From an uncultured Peptococcaceae bacterium (GTDB taxonomy: Bacteria; Bacillota; Peptococcia; Peptococcales; Peptococcaceae): a DNA stretch of 5,925 bases. The stretch's first letter is position 1. Every line of letters starts with the position of its first letter. The position numbers were made by a program, and so were the translations under genes. The stretch covers positions 1 through 5,925 of the forward strand of contig USCP01000125.1 of NCBI GenBank assembly GCA_900553245.1. The letters run 5' to 3'. A model generated the notes under the pieces. It saw only the letters and a program-made list of their open reading frames with translations. It made no database searches and was not told where the DNA came from. Below, piece after piece: positions 1-5,883 of the stretch.

Positions 1-1
1 T

Positions 2-1435
2 GAAAAAAGTGTGGGTGACAACGTCTCCACCGCTACCATCAATACCACCGGTTCATTTCGCTTCCGTGCCACGGCTGTCGGTGCCGACACTGCCTTGGCG
101 CAGATTGTCGAGCTTGTGGAAAATGCCAACGCCACCAAGGCACCGATTGCTCGTACTGCCGACAAGGTAGCGGCCGTTTTTGTACCGACGATTCTTCTCA
201 TTGCTTTGGCAACCTTCTTTATTTGGACAAGCCTAGGTGAAACCTTGCCATTTGCCATGAAGATGGCTATTTCCGTCATTGTCATTAGCTGCCCTTGTGC
301 CCTTGGACTGGCAACACCGGTGGCGATTATGGTCGGCAGCGGCCAAGGCGCGAAAAAGGGTATTCTCTTTAAGGATGCCGCCGCCTTAGAACGCCTGCAC
401 CAAATTGATACGGTGGTCTTTGATAAAACCGGCACCATTACCGAAGGTCATCCGGCACTCACCGATGTGGTGCCATTCCAAGGCCAAAGCGAAGGTGAAC
501 TGTTGCGTATTGCCGCATCCTTGGAAGCAAAAAGCGAGCATCCGTTGGCCCAAGCCATTATAAGTGCCGCCGACCACAACCACCTGCCTTTGGCAGACGT
601 CACAGACTTCCGAGCCTTAAGTGGGCGTGGCATCAGCGGTGTCATTGACGGGCATACCTACTATGCCGGCAGCGGCCATTTGATGGAAGATCTTCATTTG
701 GATGTACGCGGTGCCGACAAAAAAGCACGTCAACTTGCCCGTGAAGGCAACACCCCTCTTTACATCGCAGACGATACCTGCATCCTTGGGCTGTTGGCTT
801 GTGCCGACCAAATTAAGGTGCAAACGCCAAGCGCCATCAAAACCCTGCATCAAATGGGCAAGCAACTCATCATGCTCACCGGTGACCATCAAACCACCGC
901 TGAAGCCGTTGCCGCTCGTGTCGGCATGGACGATGTCATTGCCGAAGTCTTGCCTGCCGAAAAAGGAACCGTCATCGCGGACCTCATGGCAAAAGGCAAC
1001 GTTGTCGCTATGGTCGGCGATGGCATCAACGATGCCCCGGCCCTCGCTCGTGCCGATATCGGGATTGCCATCGGTGCCGGTACCGACGTCGCCATCGAAA
1101 GCGCCGACCTCATCCTCACCTCCAGCGAGCTTACTGATATTGCTTATGCCTATGAGCTTTCCGGCGCCACCATCAAAAATATTCACCAGAACCTCTTCTG
1201 GGCATTTTTCTACAACATTCTCTGCATTCCGCTGGCAGCAGGGGCCTTTTATCCGGCCTTTGGCATTAGCCTAAACCCAATGATTGCCGCTGCCTGCATG
1301 AGCTTGAGCTCTCTCTTTGTCGTAACCAATGCCTTGCGCCTACGTTATTGGCAGCCAAGCATCGCCCAATCAACCTCGCTGACAAGCGACCCCCCCCCCC
1401 AGCCGATGCACCGGCAACGGAACACATCACCCTAA
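2..1435 (+). CDS. copA: Cu(I)-exporting P1B-type ATPase CopA, 5'-truncated
   Basis: This is an inner-membrane pump that uses ATP to export Cu(I). The reading frame is open from base 2, and the GTG at 11 is internal, because the sequence there (EKSVGDNV) is the actuator-domain stretch that normally follows the TGE loop. The N-terminal metal-binding region, the first membrane helices and the TGE motif lie outside the window. Residues counted from the GTG: a membrane pair at about 53-76 and 82-111 with the metal-binding CPC at 94-96; the phosphorylation motif DKTGT at 138-142; the P1B-specific SEHPLA at 175-180; TGD at 290-292; and the hinge GDGIND at 336-341. The last two helices carry YN (401-402) and MxxSS (430-434), the Cu(I)-type P1B-1 signature. 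The frame ends shortly after an 11-C tract with an unrelated-looking tail (QPMHRQRNTSP), whereas the -1 frame runs on into HMA domains. Family and copper specificity are secure; the true C-terminus is not. Confidence 0.95.
   Translation, partial: EKSVGDNVSTATINTTGSFRFRATAVGADTALAQIVELVENANATKAPIARTADKVAAVFVPTILLIALATFFIWTSLGETLPFAMKMAISVIVISCPCALGLATPVAIMVGSGQGAKKGILFKDAAALERLHQIDTVVFDKTGTITEGHPALTDVVPFQGQSEGELLRIAASLEAKSEHPLAQAIISAADHNHLPLADVTDFRALSGRGISGVIDGHTYYAGSGHLMEDLHLDVRGADKKARQLAREGNTPLYIADDTCILGLLACADQIKVQTPSAIKTLHQMGKQLIMLTGDHQTTAEAVAARVGMDDVIAEVLPAEKGTVIADLMAKGNVVAMVGDGINDAPALARADIGIAIGAGTDVAIESADLILTSSELTDIAYAYELSGATIKNIHQNLFWAFFYNILCIPLAAGAFYPAFGISLNPMIAAACMSLSSLFVVTNALRLRYWQPSIAQSTSLTSDPPPQPMHRQRNTSP
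1390..1400 (+). repeat. Homopolymeric C11 tract at the copA/HMA frame junction
   Basis: Eleven consecutive C bases encode the start of a proline linker. In the copA frame the codons read GAC CCC CCC CCC CAG and meet TAA at 1433-1435. With one more C (or two fewer), or after a -1 slip, the reading becomes a short Pro-Ala linker and continues into two HMA domains up to the stop at 1861-1863. With one C fewer, the third frame stops at TGA 1476-1478. The tract is also a repeated X XXX XXX slippery heptamer. A weak 4-bp stem (GCCG 1402-1405 with CGGC 1412-1415) follows immediately. It is too close and too short to be a convincing frameshift stimulator. A sequencing or assembly length error is an alternative. 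Confidence 0.9.
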
Positions 1436-1863
1436 GCATCGACGGCATGATGTGCAACCACTGCAAGATGAGCGTTGAAAAAGGCTTAGGTGCGCTAGAC
1501 GGCGTAGAAAACGTGACCGTTTCTCTCGAAGACAAAACCGCGACCCTCGCCGTCACCGTTGACCCTACCACCCTTCCCCTTGAACAAACCATCACCGACC
1601 TCGGTTTTACCTACCAAGGTCCTGTAAACACCACCGAAAGGATGACCACCATGAACAAAGCAACCGTACACATTGAAGGCATGGCCTGCAACCACTGCAA
1701 AATGAGCGTTGAAAAAGGGCTTGGCGCCTTAGACGGCGTACAAGACGTGACCGTTTCTCTCGAAGACAAAACCGCGACCCTTACCGCTAATACCGACATC
1801 AGTACCCTGCCAATCGAAAAAACCATCGTTGATTTGGGCTTTGAGTTCAAAGGTATCGACTGA
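1390..1863 (+). CDS. Tandem HMA (copper chaperone-like) domains in the -1 frame after copA
   Basis: This open frame codes for two heavy-metal-associated domains, each with the Cu(I)-binding motif of the CopZ/ATX1 fold (MMCNHC with Cys codons at 1453 and 1462; MACNHC with Cys codons at 1687 and 1696). They are joined by a short linker around 1621-1650. The frame is open back to 1270, but I see no Shine-Dalgarno for the TTG at 1348 or the ATGs at 1447 and 1450. The first domain therefore seems reachable only from copA, through the C11 tract. If joined, the product is CopA with two C-terminal HMA domains, unusual because Cu-ATPases normally carry HMA domains at the N-terminus. A bare proline linker with no start site argues that the fusion is real in at least some cells or conditions. 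The alternative is a decayed upstream copZ copy, or a one-base error in the tract. Confidence 0.75.
   Translation, partial: PPPPADAPATEHITLSIDGMMCNHCKMSVEKGLGALDGVENVTVSLEDKTATLAVTVDPTTLPLEQTITDLGFTYQGPVNTTERMTTMNKATVHIEGMACNHCKMSVEKGLGALDGVQDVTVSLEDKTATLTANTDISTLPIEKTIVDLGFEFKGID
1438..1620 (+). repeat. Tandem HMA repeat, copy 1
   Basis: This unit is related to 1672-1854 at an offset of exactly 234 bases (78 codons), so loss or gain of a unit keeps the frame. By hand alignment 45 of 61 encoded residues are identical, with 33 of the first 37 matching and most changes in the tail. Bases 1511-1547 (37 bp) are identical to 1745-1781. The pattern suggests either recent duplication or gene conversion of the first half. 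Confidence 0.85.
1636..1642 (+). promoter_or_regulatory. Ribosome binding site for the nested copZ start
   Basis: GAAAGGA sits inside the linker between the two HMA domains, with 8 bases between its end and ATG 1651. It is the main reason to think the second domain can be made on its own. The upstream domain has no comparable site. Confidence 0.6.
1651..1863 (+). CDS. copZ: CopZ-like copper chaperone (HMA domain), nested start
   Basis: This 70-residue protein matches the usual length of free-standing CopZ, a cytoplasmic Cu(I) carrier that hands copper to CopA and to copper-sensing repressors. It is one complete HMA domain: the metal site is MACNHC with Cys13 and Cys16, followed by the helix beginning KMSVEKGL and the VTVSLEDK strand. 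ATG 1651 is preferred because AAGGA at 1638-1642 lies 8 bases upstream; the in-frame ATG at 1642 directly abuts that site. It shares frame and stop with the longer tandem-HMA reading, so the same DNA could give both a free chaperone and the end of a fused pump. It sits 28 bases before csoR and is probably cotranscribed with it. The HMA assignment is firm; separate translation is inferred from the ribosome binding site. Confidence 0.75.
   Translation: MNKATVHIEGMACNHCKMSVEKGLGALDGVQDVTVSLEDKTATLTANTDISTLPIEKTIVDLGFEFKGID
1672..1854 (+). repeat. Tandem HMA repeat, copy 2
   Basis: This is the second copy of the HMA unit and includes the exact 37-bp match at 1745-1781. Shorter identical blocks cover the metal-binding loop (1687-1700 with 1453-1466) and the following helix (1702-1718 with 1468-1484). 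Unlike copy 1 it is preceded by a ribosome binding site and ATG. Confidence 0.85.
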
Positions 1864-1891
1864 ACCGACCCATTAAAAAAGGAGGGACGTT

Positions 1892-2164
1892 ATGAAAGCC
1901 AACAAAAACGAGATTTGCCGACTGCTCAAAACAGCCCGCGGCCAAATTGACGGACTTCTCAAAATGGTGGAAGACGATCGCTACTGCATTGACATCTCTA
2001 ACCAACTCCTGAGCACCCAAGCCCTCTTAGGCACTGTTAATGCAGAAGTGCTTACCGCTCACCTCGACCACTGCGTCCGCCATGCCTTTGAAAGTGGCGA
2101 TAGCACCGAACAAGAACGCAAACTCGAAGAACTCCACGCCGTGCTCAAGCGACTGAGCAAATAA
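1892..2164 (+). CDS. csoR: CsoR-family copper-sensing transcriptional repressor
   Basis: This 90-residue protein is a full-length, all-helical CsoR/RcnR-family (DUF156) repressor. Family members bind the operator as tetramers and let go when Cu(I) binds. The RGQIDG motif is at residues 16-21. The predicted ligands are Cys32 (in YCIDI), His57 and Cys61 (H-x3-C), the C-H-C set of copper-type CsoR rather than the nickel or sulfide variants. ATG 1892 follows a strong AAAGGAGGG at 1878-1886 with good spacing. It is the last gene of the operon, 28 bases after the HMA stop, so it likely represses its own operon from a promoter upstream of copA, outside this window. No operator-like site is visible near it. 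Its stop codon is the first part of the terminator stem. Confidence 0.93.
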   Translation: MKANKNEICRLLKTARGQIDGLLKMVEDDRYCIDISNQLLSTQALLGTVNAEVLTAHLDHCVRHAFESGDSTEQERKLEELHAVLKRLSK

Positions 2165-2210
2165 ATAAGGCTCGCAGACCATCATGGTTTGTGAGCCTTA
2201 TTTATTTTAT
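2162..2210 (+). terminator. Rho-independent terminator of the cop operon, probably bidirectional
   Basis: A 19-bp stem (2162-2180 with 2186-2204, including two G-U pairs) closes a 5-base loop ATCAT and is followed by TTTTAT. The csoR stop codon TAA is the first three bases of the stem. Read on the - strand, the same hairpin lies 30 bases after the stop of the convergent SEC-C gene and is followed by a T-rich stretch, so it probably ends both transcripts. Confidence 0.88.
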
Positions 2211-2234
2211 AAAACTTTTGCAGAATTTCCTATG

Positions 2235-3092
2235 TCACCGACCACAACACTTCTTATATTTCTTCCCACTACCACAAGGACAAGGGTCGTTTCGACCAAC
2301 CTTGGCATGCTGTTTTTTGACAGAGCTTGTGGTATTTCCTGCATTCACTTTTGTTAATTCTATCGGTGCATAACCTCTATTTCCCGGCATTTGCATATGA
2401 TTATTTAAGTCTTGATACAACTTTATAAATTCCAAACAATCCTCTTCAGTCGGAAACACCAAACCATTATCATCAATATACTCCATAATACGGGACATAC
2501 CATTAGTATGATAGCGTACCTCAAAAACAAATATCCACAAAAGAATTTCGCCCTCTATCGAATCCAAATCAAAAGTATTATCAATAAAGTTCCACATTGC
2601 ATCAACTTCCGGTATACATTCACAATAAAACGGATCCTCATATTTCAGTAATTCTGCTTCTTTTGGGATATAGTACGGTTTTCCTTGCTGGCGTAATTTT
2701 GTTTGAATATATAAATCTATGCCATCAACCTCAAAGAATATATTGCTAACAATTTCACGCTCCCATACGTTGTCATCTTCGGCAATCGCCTCATACAAAA
2801 TCTCCTCGCTACTTAAAATATAATATTGTTCATCTTCATGACGCGCAATTTCTGCGAAAGCAAGAAATTCATCTGCCGTCACAAGCGATGGGCTTTGATT
2901 TGAAATGATTTCAAACGCTTTTTGCAAACTTATAGTGCCATAAAGATTTGCCATCGCATTAAAATATTTACGCAGGGTTCTACAAGTTGTATCCTTCAAC
3001 GGAATTTCACGATACATCGCATCAAGCTTATGTCGAGAATAAGCCTCCGGTAATTGAATATACTGTTCCTCGAACACTTCGTTTTTAGTCAT
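2235..3092 (-). CDS. Hypothetical protein with C-terminal SEC-C zinc-binding motif
   Basis: This 285-residue protein has no assignable function. Residues 265-285 form a SEC-C motif: [17 protein letters not shown] with Cys271, Cys273, Cys282 and Cys283, the zinc-binding tail known from SecA and from many small proteins of unknown role. At 230-246 there is an [13 protein letters not shown] stretch of the kind that often precedes SEC-C in Bacillota proteins. The rest (about 1-225) is acidic and mostly helical-looking, with no signal peptide or membrane segment, so it is likely cytoplasmic. The ATG at 3092 follows GGAGG (CCTCC at 3100-3104 on the + strand) with 7 bases between, which fixes the start. 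It is a single-gene unit convergent with the cop operon. Its DNA is AT-rich: sample lines 2461-2520 and 2521-2580 are 35% and 30% GC by hand count, against 57% for 961-1020 in copA. This hints at a different origin, though not proof of transfer. Confidence 0.85.
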   Translation of the reverse strand: MTKNEVFEEQYIQLPEAYSRHKLDAMYREIPLKDTTCRTLRKYFNAMANLYGTISLQKAFEIISNQSPSLVTADEFLAFAEIARHEDEQYYILSSEEILYEAIAEDDNVWEREIVSNIFFEVDGIDLYIQTKLRQQGKPYYIPKEAELLKYEDPFYCECIPEVDAMWNFIDNTFDLDSIEGEILLWIFVFEVRYHTNGMSRIMEYIDDNGLVFPTEEDCLEFIKLYQDLNNHMQMPGNRGYAPIELTKVNAGNTTSSVKKQHAKVGRNDPCPCGSGKKYKKCCGR

Positions 3093-3267
3093 TTCTTTTC
3101 CTCCATCGTTCCTACGTTGAATAACATGTTTTCACATCAAAACACCCGTTCAACGCTTTGCATTAATGCTTTTTTACTATGGTAACATGTAAAAAGGACA
3201 ACGTCTACGCCACTCATTCACAATCATACTATAACCTGTACTTAAAACATCGTACACAAGCAAATAA
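3093..3267 (-). promoter_or_regulatory. Leader and presumed promoter region of the SEC-C gene
   Basis: This stretch must hold the SEC-C gene's promoter, since the upstream gene ends in a terminator, but I cannot pick a -35/-10 pair with confidence. On the - strand there is a TATGAT-like box around 3222-3227 without a good -35. Other structure includes the perfect palindrome GCATTAATGC (3160-3169), a 7-bp inverted repeat (CGTTGAA 3115-3121, TTCAACG 3149-3155), and TAACATGT twice (3122-3129, 3183-3190). No open frame here looks like a gene. Confidence 0.35.
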
Positions 3268-3300
3268 CACAAAAACGCACCCCGAGGGGTGCGTTTTATT
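3268..3300 (-). terminator. Rho-independent terminator after the SLH protein gene
   Basis: An 11-12 bp GC-rich stem (AAAACGCACCCC 3272-3283 with 3286-3297) has a tight CGAG loop. Read on the - strand it ends in TTTTT and starts about 19 bases after the stop of the SLH gene. On the + strand it is also followed by TTTTATT, but no + strand gene ends here. Confidence 0.88.
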
Positions 3301-3315
3301 CAATTCAAGTCCAAC

Positions 3316-5883
3316 TTACTTTGCCACATTTTCACAATAGTTCATGAGAACAGTCGCTACTTGGGCACGGCTTGCGGTGCCTTTTGGTTGGAGTTCGGTG
3401 CCTACACCGTTGATGAGCTTTTCAGCCACTGCCCATTGGACAACATCGGTTGCCCATGCGCTGGTGGTGTTGCCGTCGGTAAATTTACCGAGATCGGCAC
3501 GTGCATCGGTGTCGATGCCCTTGTATTCAGCGTAACGGTAGAGGATAGACGCCATTTGTTCGCGGGTGAGCGCTTGGTTTGGCGCATAGGTGCCGTCAGG
3601 CATACCGCTTACAATGTTGTTACTTGCAGCCCAGTTCACCGCGTCGGTGTACCACATGCCATCAGCCACGTCAGAGAAGAGGCCGCTCTTGTCGCAATCA
3701 GGGCCACCTTCCATGTTGTAGAGAACTGCTGCCATCATGGCACGGTTGAGGTTAACATTTGGTTCGAAGGTCAAACCGCCGTTGGTACCATTCATGAGCT
3801 CGTTGTTGTACACATATTCTACTGCTGGGTAGTACCATGCATCCTTGACAACGTCCACAAATGGCATTTCGGAAGGTTGTTCCGGTTCGGTTTGTTCCAC
3901 CTTGAAGGTTACCTTCACATCTACTCTGCTCTTTGGCATAGTGAAAGTATACTTGGTAGCAGATTTCTTGGTGACAGTAATCTTGTCGCCATCTTTGTCG
4001 GTAACAACCACTGCATCAACCACATAGCCCTTGTCCGGATCTACGTTGATAGTCACCTTGTCGCCAGCTTCAGCACGCTTAGGAGATACAGATACAGAGC
4101 CGTTGTCGGTTTTCTTTACAGTAACGCTGTATTCGGTCACAGCAGGGGTATTGGAAGAGAACTTTGCTACAAAGGTATAGGTATTTTGATCTTTTACAGG
4201 AGTAAGGTATACCTCTTTCCCAGATACAGTGACATTGCTTGGGTAATCCCAATATCTGAAAGTATAGCCACTAAGAGTTGGGTCAGCAGGTTCGGTAAAT
4301 TCTACCTTACCATTGTTATCTACTTTATCGGTAATTGCAAAGTAAACCTTGCCATCAACGATATATTCTACATGGATTTGATCTTTGGTAGCGTCAGTTT
4401 CTGCATAAACGAGTTCTGCGTCAATCTTACTACCTTGAATATCGGTCTTTGCATCGTTTACGAAAATCTTATTAAGCACTTCTTCATTTTTATTTTTGTT
4501 GTTAGCCAAAGTCACGATAGAATCTTTAACAACAAATTTCCCACCATCTTGCATTTCTACAACGTTGGTGTATTCCTTAGAAGGATCGTTCCAAAGAGCC
4601 TTTGGAAGGTTCTTACCACTATTGGAAACAGTTACATCACTACCGGATTCAACAATAAGATCCTTTGCGGTAACACCTACCAAACCGGCATTGTTTACAG
4701 TAATATCAGAGTTATTCTTAGCAATAATTTCATGTGCACTCAAACCATGAGACCCACAACCGTCAATCTTCACAGTTGCATTGTCCAAAGTCCAGTTCCC
4801 ACCATTTGCACAGTTCCCATCAATCTTGGTCATGTTCAATTGGGTGCCTGGTTCCATATTGAGAGTGCTTTGATTTTTAGCTTTATTCTGCGGAGAAGCA
4901 CCCACTGCGCTGGCAATGGTTGCACGTTCTAATTCAGTCAAGTTAATAATGGCGCCGTTCTTTAAGGTCAAGTTTGCGCCCTTTACATTTTCATCAACAC
5001 TGCTATTGATGTCAATACCGGTACCATCATAGTTACCGGCAGCATTCTTGTTGCCCCTGATGGTCAATACAACGCCGTCTAAAGTCAAACCTGCACCCTT
5101 CAAAATATCAATTGCCTTATTATCAGCAGGTTTTGCACCTACCGCAGAGACAGTCATATTAATATTTGCTTTATTGGTACTCTTCAAAGTGATGTTTTTG
5201 GCAATCACATATTGTGCACTTGGAACAGTAACATCCTTTAACACTTCGATGGTTGCGCCATCTTGAGCTGCGGTCATAGCCGCACTAAAGCTACGGTAGT
5301 AAACATCACCAATCTTAGCAACAGCGTTGGTTGCACCTAACTCACCAATAGAGCCGTCTGCATTTTGGCCTTTTTGATCAGCTAAGAATTCGGTCACATC
5401 TTGGGTAAAGGTCCCACCGCTTACAGTAATGGAACCTTCCTTTTCAGCTGCAGGAGCCTTATCTACAACTTTGTCAACCGGACCGGTAACAGTACCGCCT
5501 GCTACATTCACTACGACCTTGCCTACATAACCGCCGTTGGTATCGACGGCTACGATGGCATACCCATTAGTAGAAGTACCATTGCCATTTGCTTGATGGC
5601 TGGTTGTCTTTGCAGTTGCGGTAATCTTAGAACCGTCTGCTACATTCAAGGTGCCGGCTTTCATTTCAATACCACCGGTACCTTGTACGGTTGCACCATT
5701 TACACTCAAAGTCCCAGCTTGTGGGTGATAAATAGCAATCGCTTGATCAGCGGTCACCGTTGCAGTGTTACCGAGGGTAATAGTGGTTGAAGTAAGGCCA
5801 CTGCCACCATTCCCGGCAAGCGCCGGAACAACCACAGAATGAATGGTCCCGTTAATGTCTGCGGTAAGGCCAATGTCATTAAG
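3316..5883 (-). CDS. SLH-domain cell-surface protein with InlB-type repeats, 5' end missing
   Basis: This is a probable S-layer-associated surface protein; the open frame has 855 codons. From the N-terminal side: a long Asn/Thr/Gly/Val-rich region (5883 to about 4490) made of short ITLGNTATV-type strands, typical of a right-handed beta-helix; inside it, around 5322-5224, a VAKIGDVYY...AAQDGATIEVLKDV stretch of the kind that opens such helices; an InlB-like segment (about 4284-4156); a divergent InlB B-repeat (about 4137-3904, ending YTFTMPKSRVDVKVTF); a Pro/Glu linker; then three SLH domains (about 3864-3712, 3684-3523, 3489-3331) with TRAE-like motifs NRAM, TREQ and SRAQ. SLH domains anchor proteins to pyruvylated secondary cell-wall polymers. 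No signal peptide is visible. The frame opens after TAA 5884-5886, and the first possible start, GTG 5835, has no ribosome binding site and lies in beta-strand sequence, so the true start is upstream, beyond an apparent frameshift. Ligand unknown. Confidence 0.85.
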   Translation of the reverse strand, partial: LNDIGLTADINGTIHSVVVPALAGNGGSGLTSTTITLGNTATVTADQAIAIYHPQAGTLSVNGATVQGTGGIEMKAGTLNVADGSKITATAKTTSHQANGNGTSTNGYAIVAVDTNGGYVGKVVVNVAGGTVTGPVDKVVDKAPAAEKEGSITVSGGTFTQDVTEFLADQKGQNADGSIGELGATNAVAKIGDVYYRSFSAAMTAAQDGATIEVLKDVTVPSAQYVIAKNITLKSTNKANINMTVSAVGAKPADNKAIDILKGAGLTLDGVVLTIRGNKNAAGNYDGTGIDINSSVDENVKGANLTLKNGAIINLTELERATIASAVGASPQNKAKNQSTLNMEPGTQLNMTKIDGNCANGGNWTLDNATVKIDGCGSHGLSAHEIIAKNNSDITVNNAGLVGVTAKDLIVESGSDVTVSNSGKNLPKALWNDPSKEYTNVVEMQDGGKFVVKDSIVTLANNKNKNEEVLNKIFVNDAKTDIQGSKIDAELVYAETDATKDQIHVEYIVDGKVYFAITDKVDNNGKVEFTEPADPTLSGYTFRYWDYPSNVTVSGKEVYLTPVKDQNTYTFVAKFSSNTPAVTEYSVTVKKTDNGSVSVSPKRAEAGDKVTINVDPDKGYVVDAVVVTDKDGDKITVTKKSATKYTFTMPKSRVDVKVTFKVEQTEPEQPSEMPFVDVVKDAWYYPAVEYVYNNELMNGTNGGLTFEPNVNLNRAMMAAVLYNMEGGPDCDKSGLFSDVADGMWYTDAVNWAASNNIVSGMPDGTYAPNQALTREQMASILYRYAEYKGIDTDARADLGKFTDGNTTSAWATDVVQWAVAEKLINGVGTELQPKGTASRAQVATVLMNYCENVAK

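Noticed and set aside
617..1186. A 189-codon open frame on the - strand inside copA
   Set aside because: It is antisense to the conserved P-domain of the ATPase, with no start signal. GC-rich codon use in copA explains it.
702..1274. A 190-codon + strand frame overlapping copA
   Set aside because: It is out of frame with the conserved ATPase motifs, and its Ser/Pro/Lys-rich translation resembles no domain.
1348..1350. TTG as an independent start for the tandem HMA protein
   Set aside because: No ribosome binding site precedes it, and it lies inside the coding sequence for the end of the ATPase. The first residues it would give are just a shifted reading of copA.
1402..1415. Hairpin downstream of the C tract as a frameshift stimulator
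   Set aside because: Only a 4-bp stem, 1 base from the tract, whereas stimulators usually lie 5-9 bases downstream and are much stronger. It does not by itself support programmed frameshifting.
2191..2373. A 60-codon + strand frame after csoR
   Set aside because: It begins within the terminator hairpin and is antisense to the SEC-C motif. No supporting signal.
3289..4932. A 547-codon open frame on the + strand
   Set aside because: It lies wholly antisense to the SLH protein, has no ribosome binding site or recognisable domain, and starts in the terminator stem. The - strand frame has clear SLH and InlB domains, so this is a shadow produced by its codon bias.
5833..5835. GTG as the start of the SLH protein
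   Set aside because: There is no Shine-Dalgarno upstream, the encoded sequence is not a signal peptide, and the frame stays open for 16 more codons upstream with protein-like sequence.
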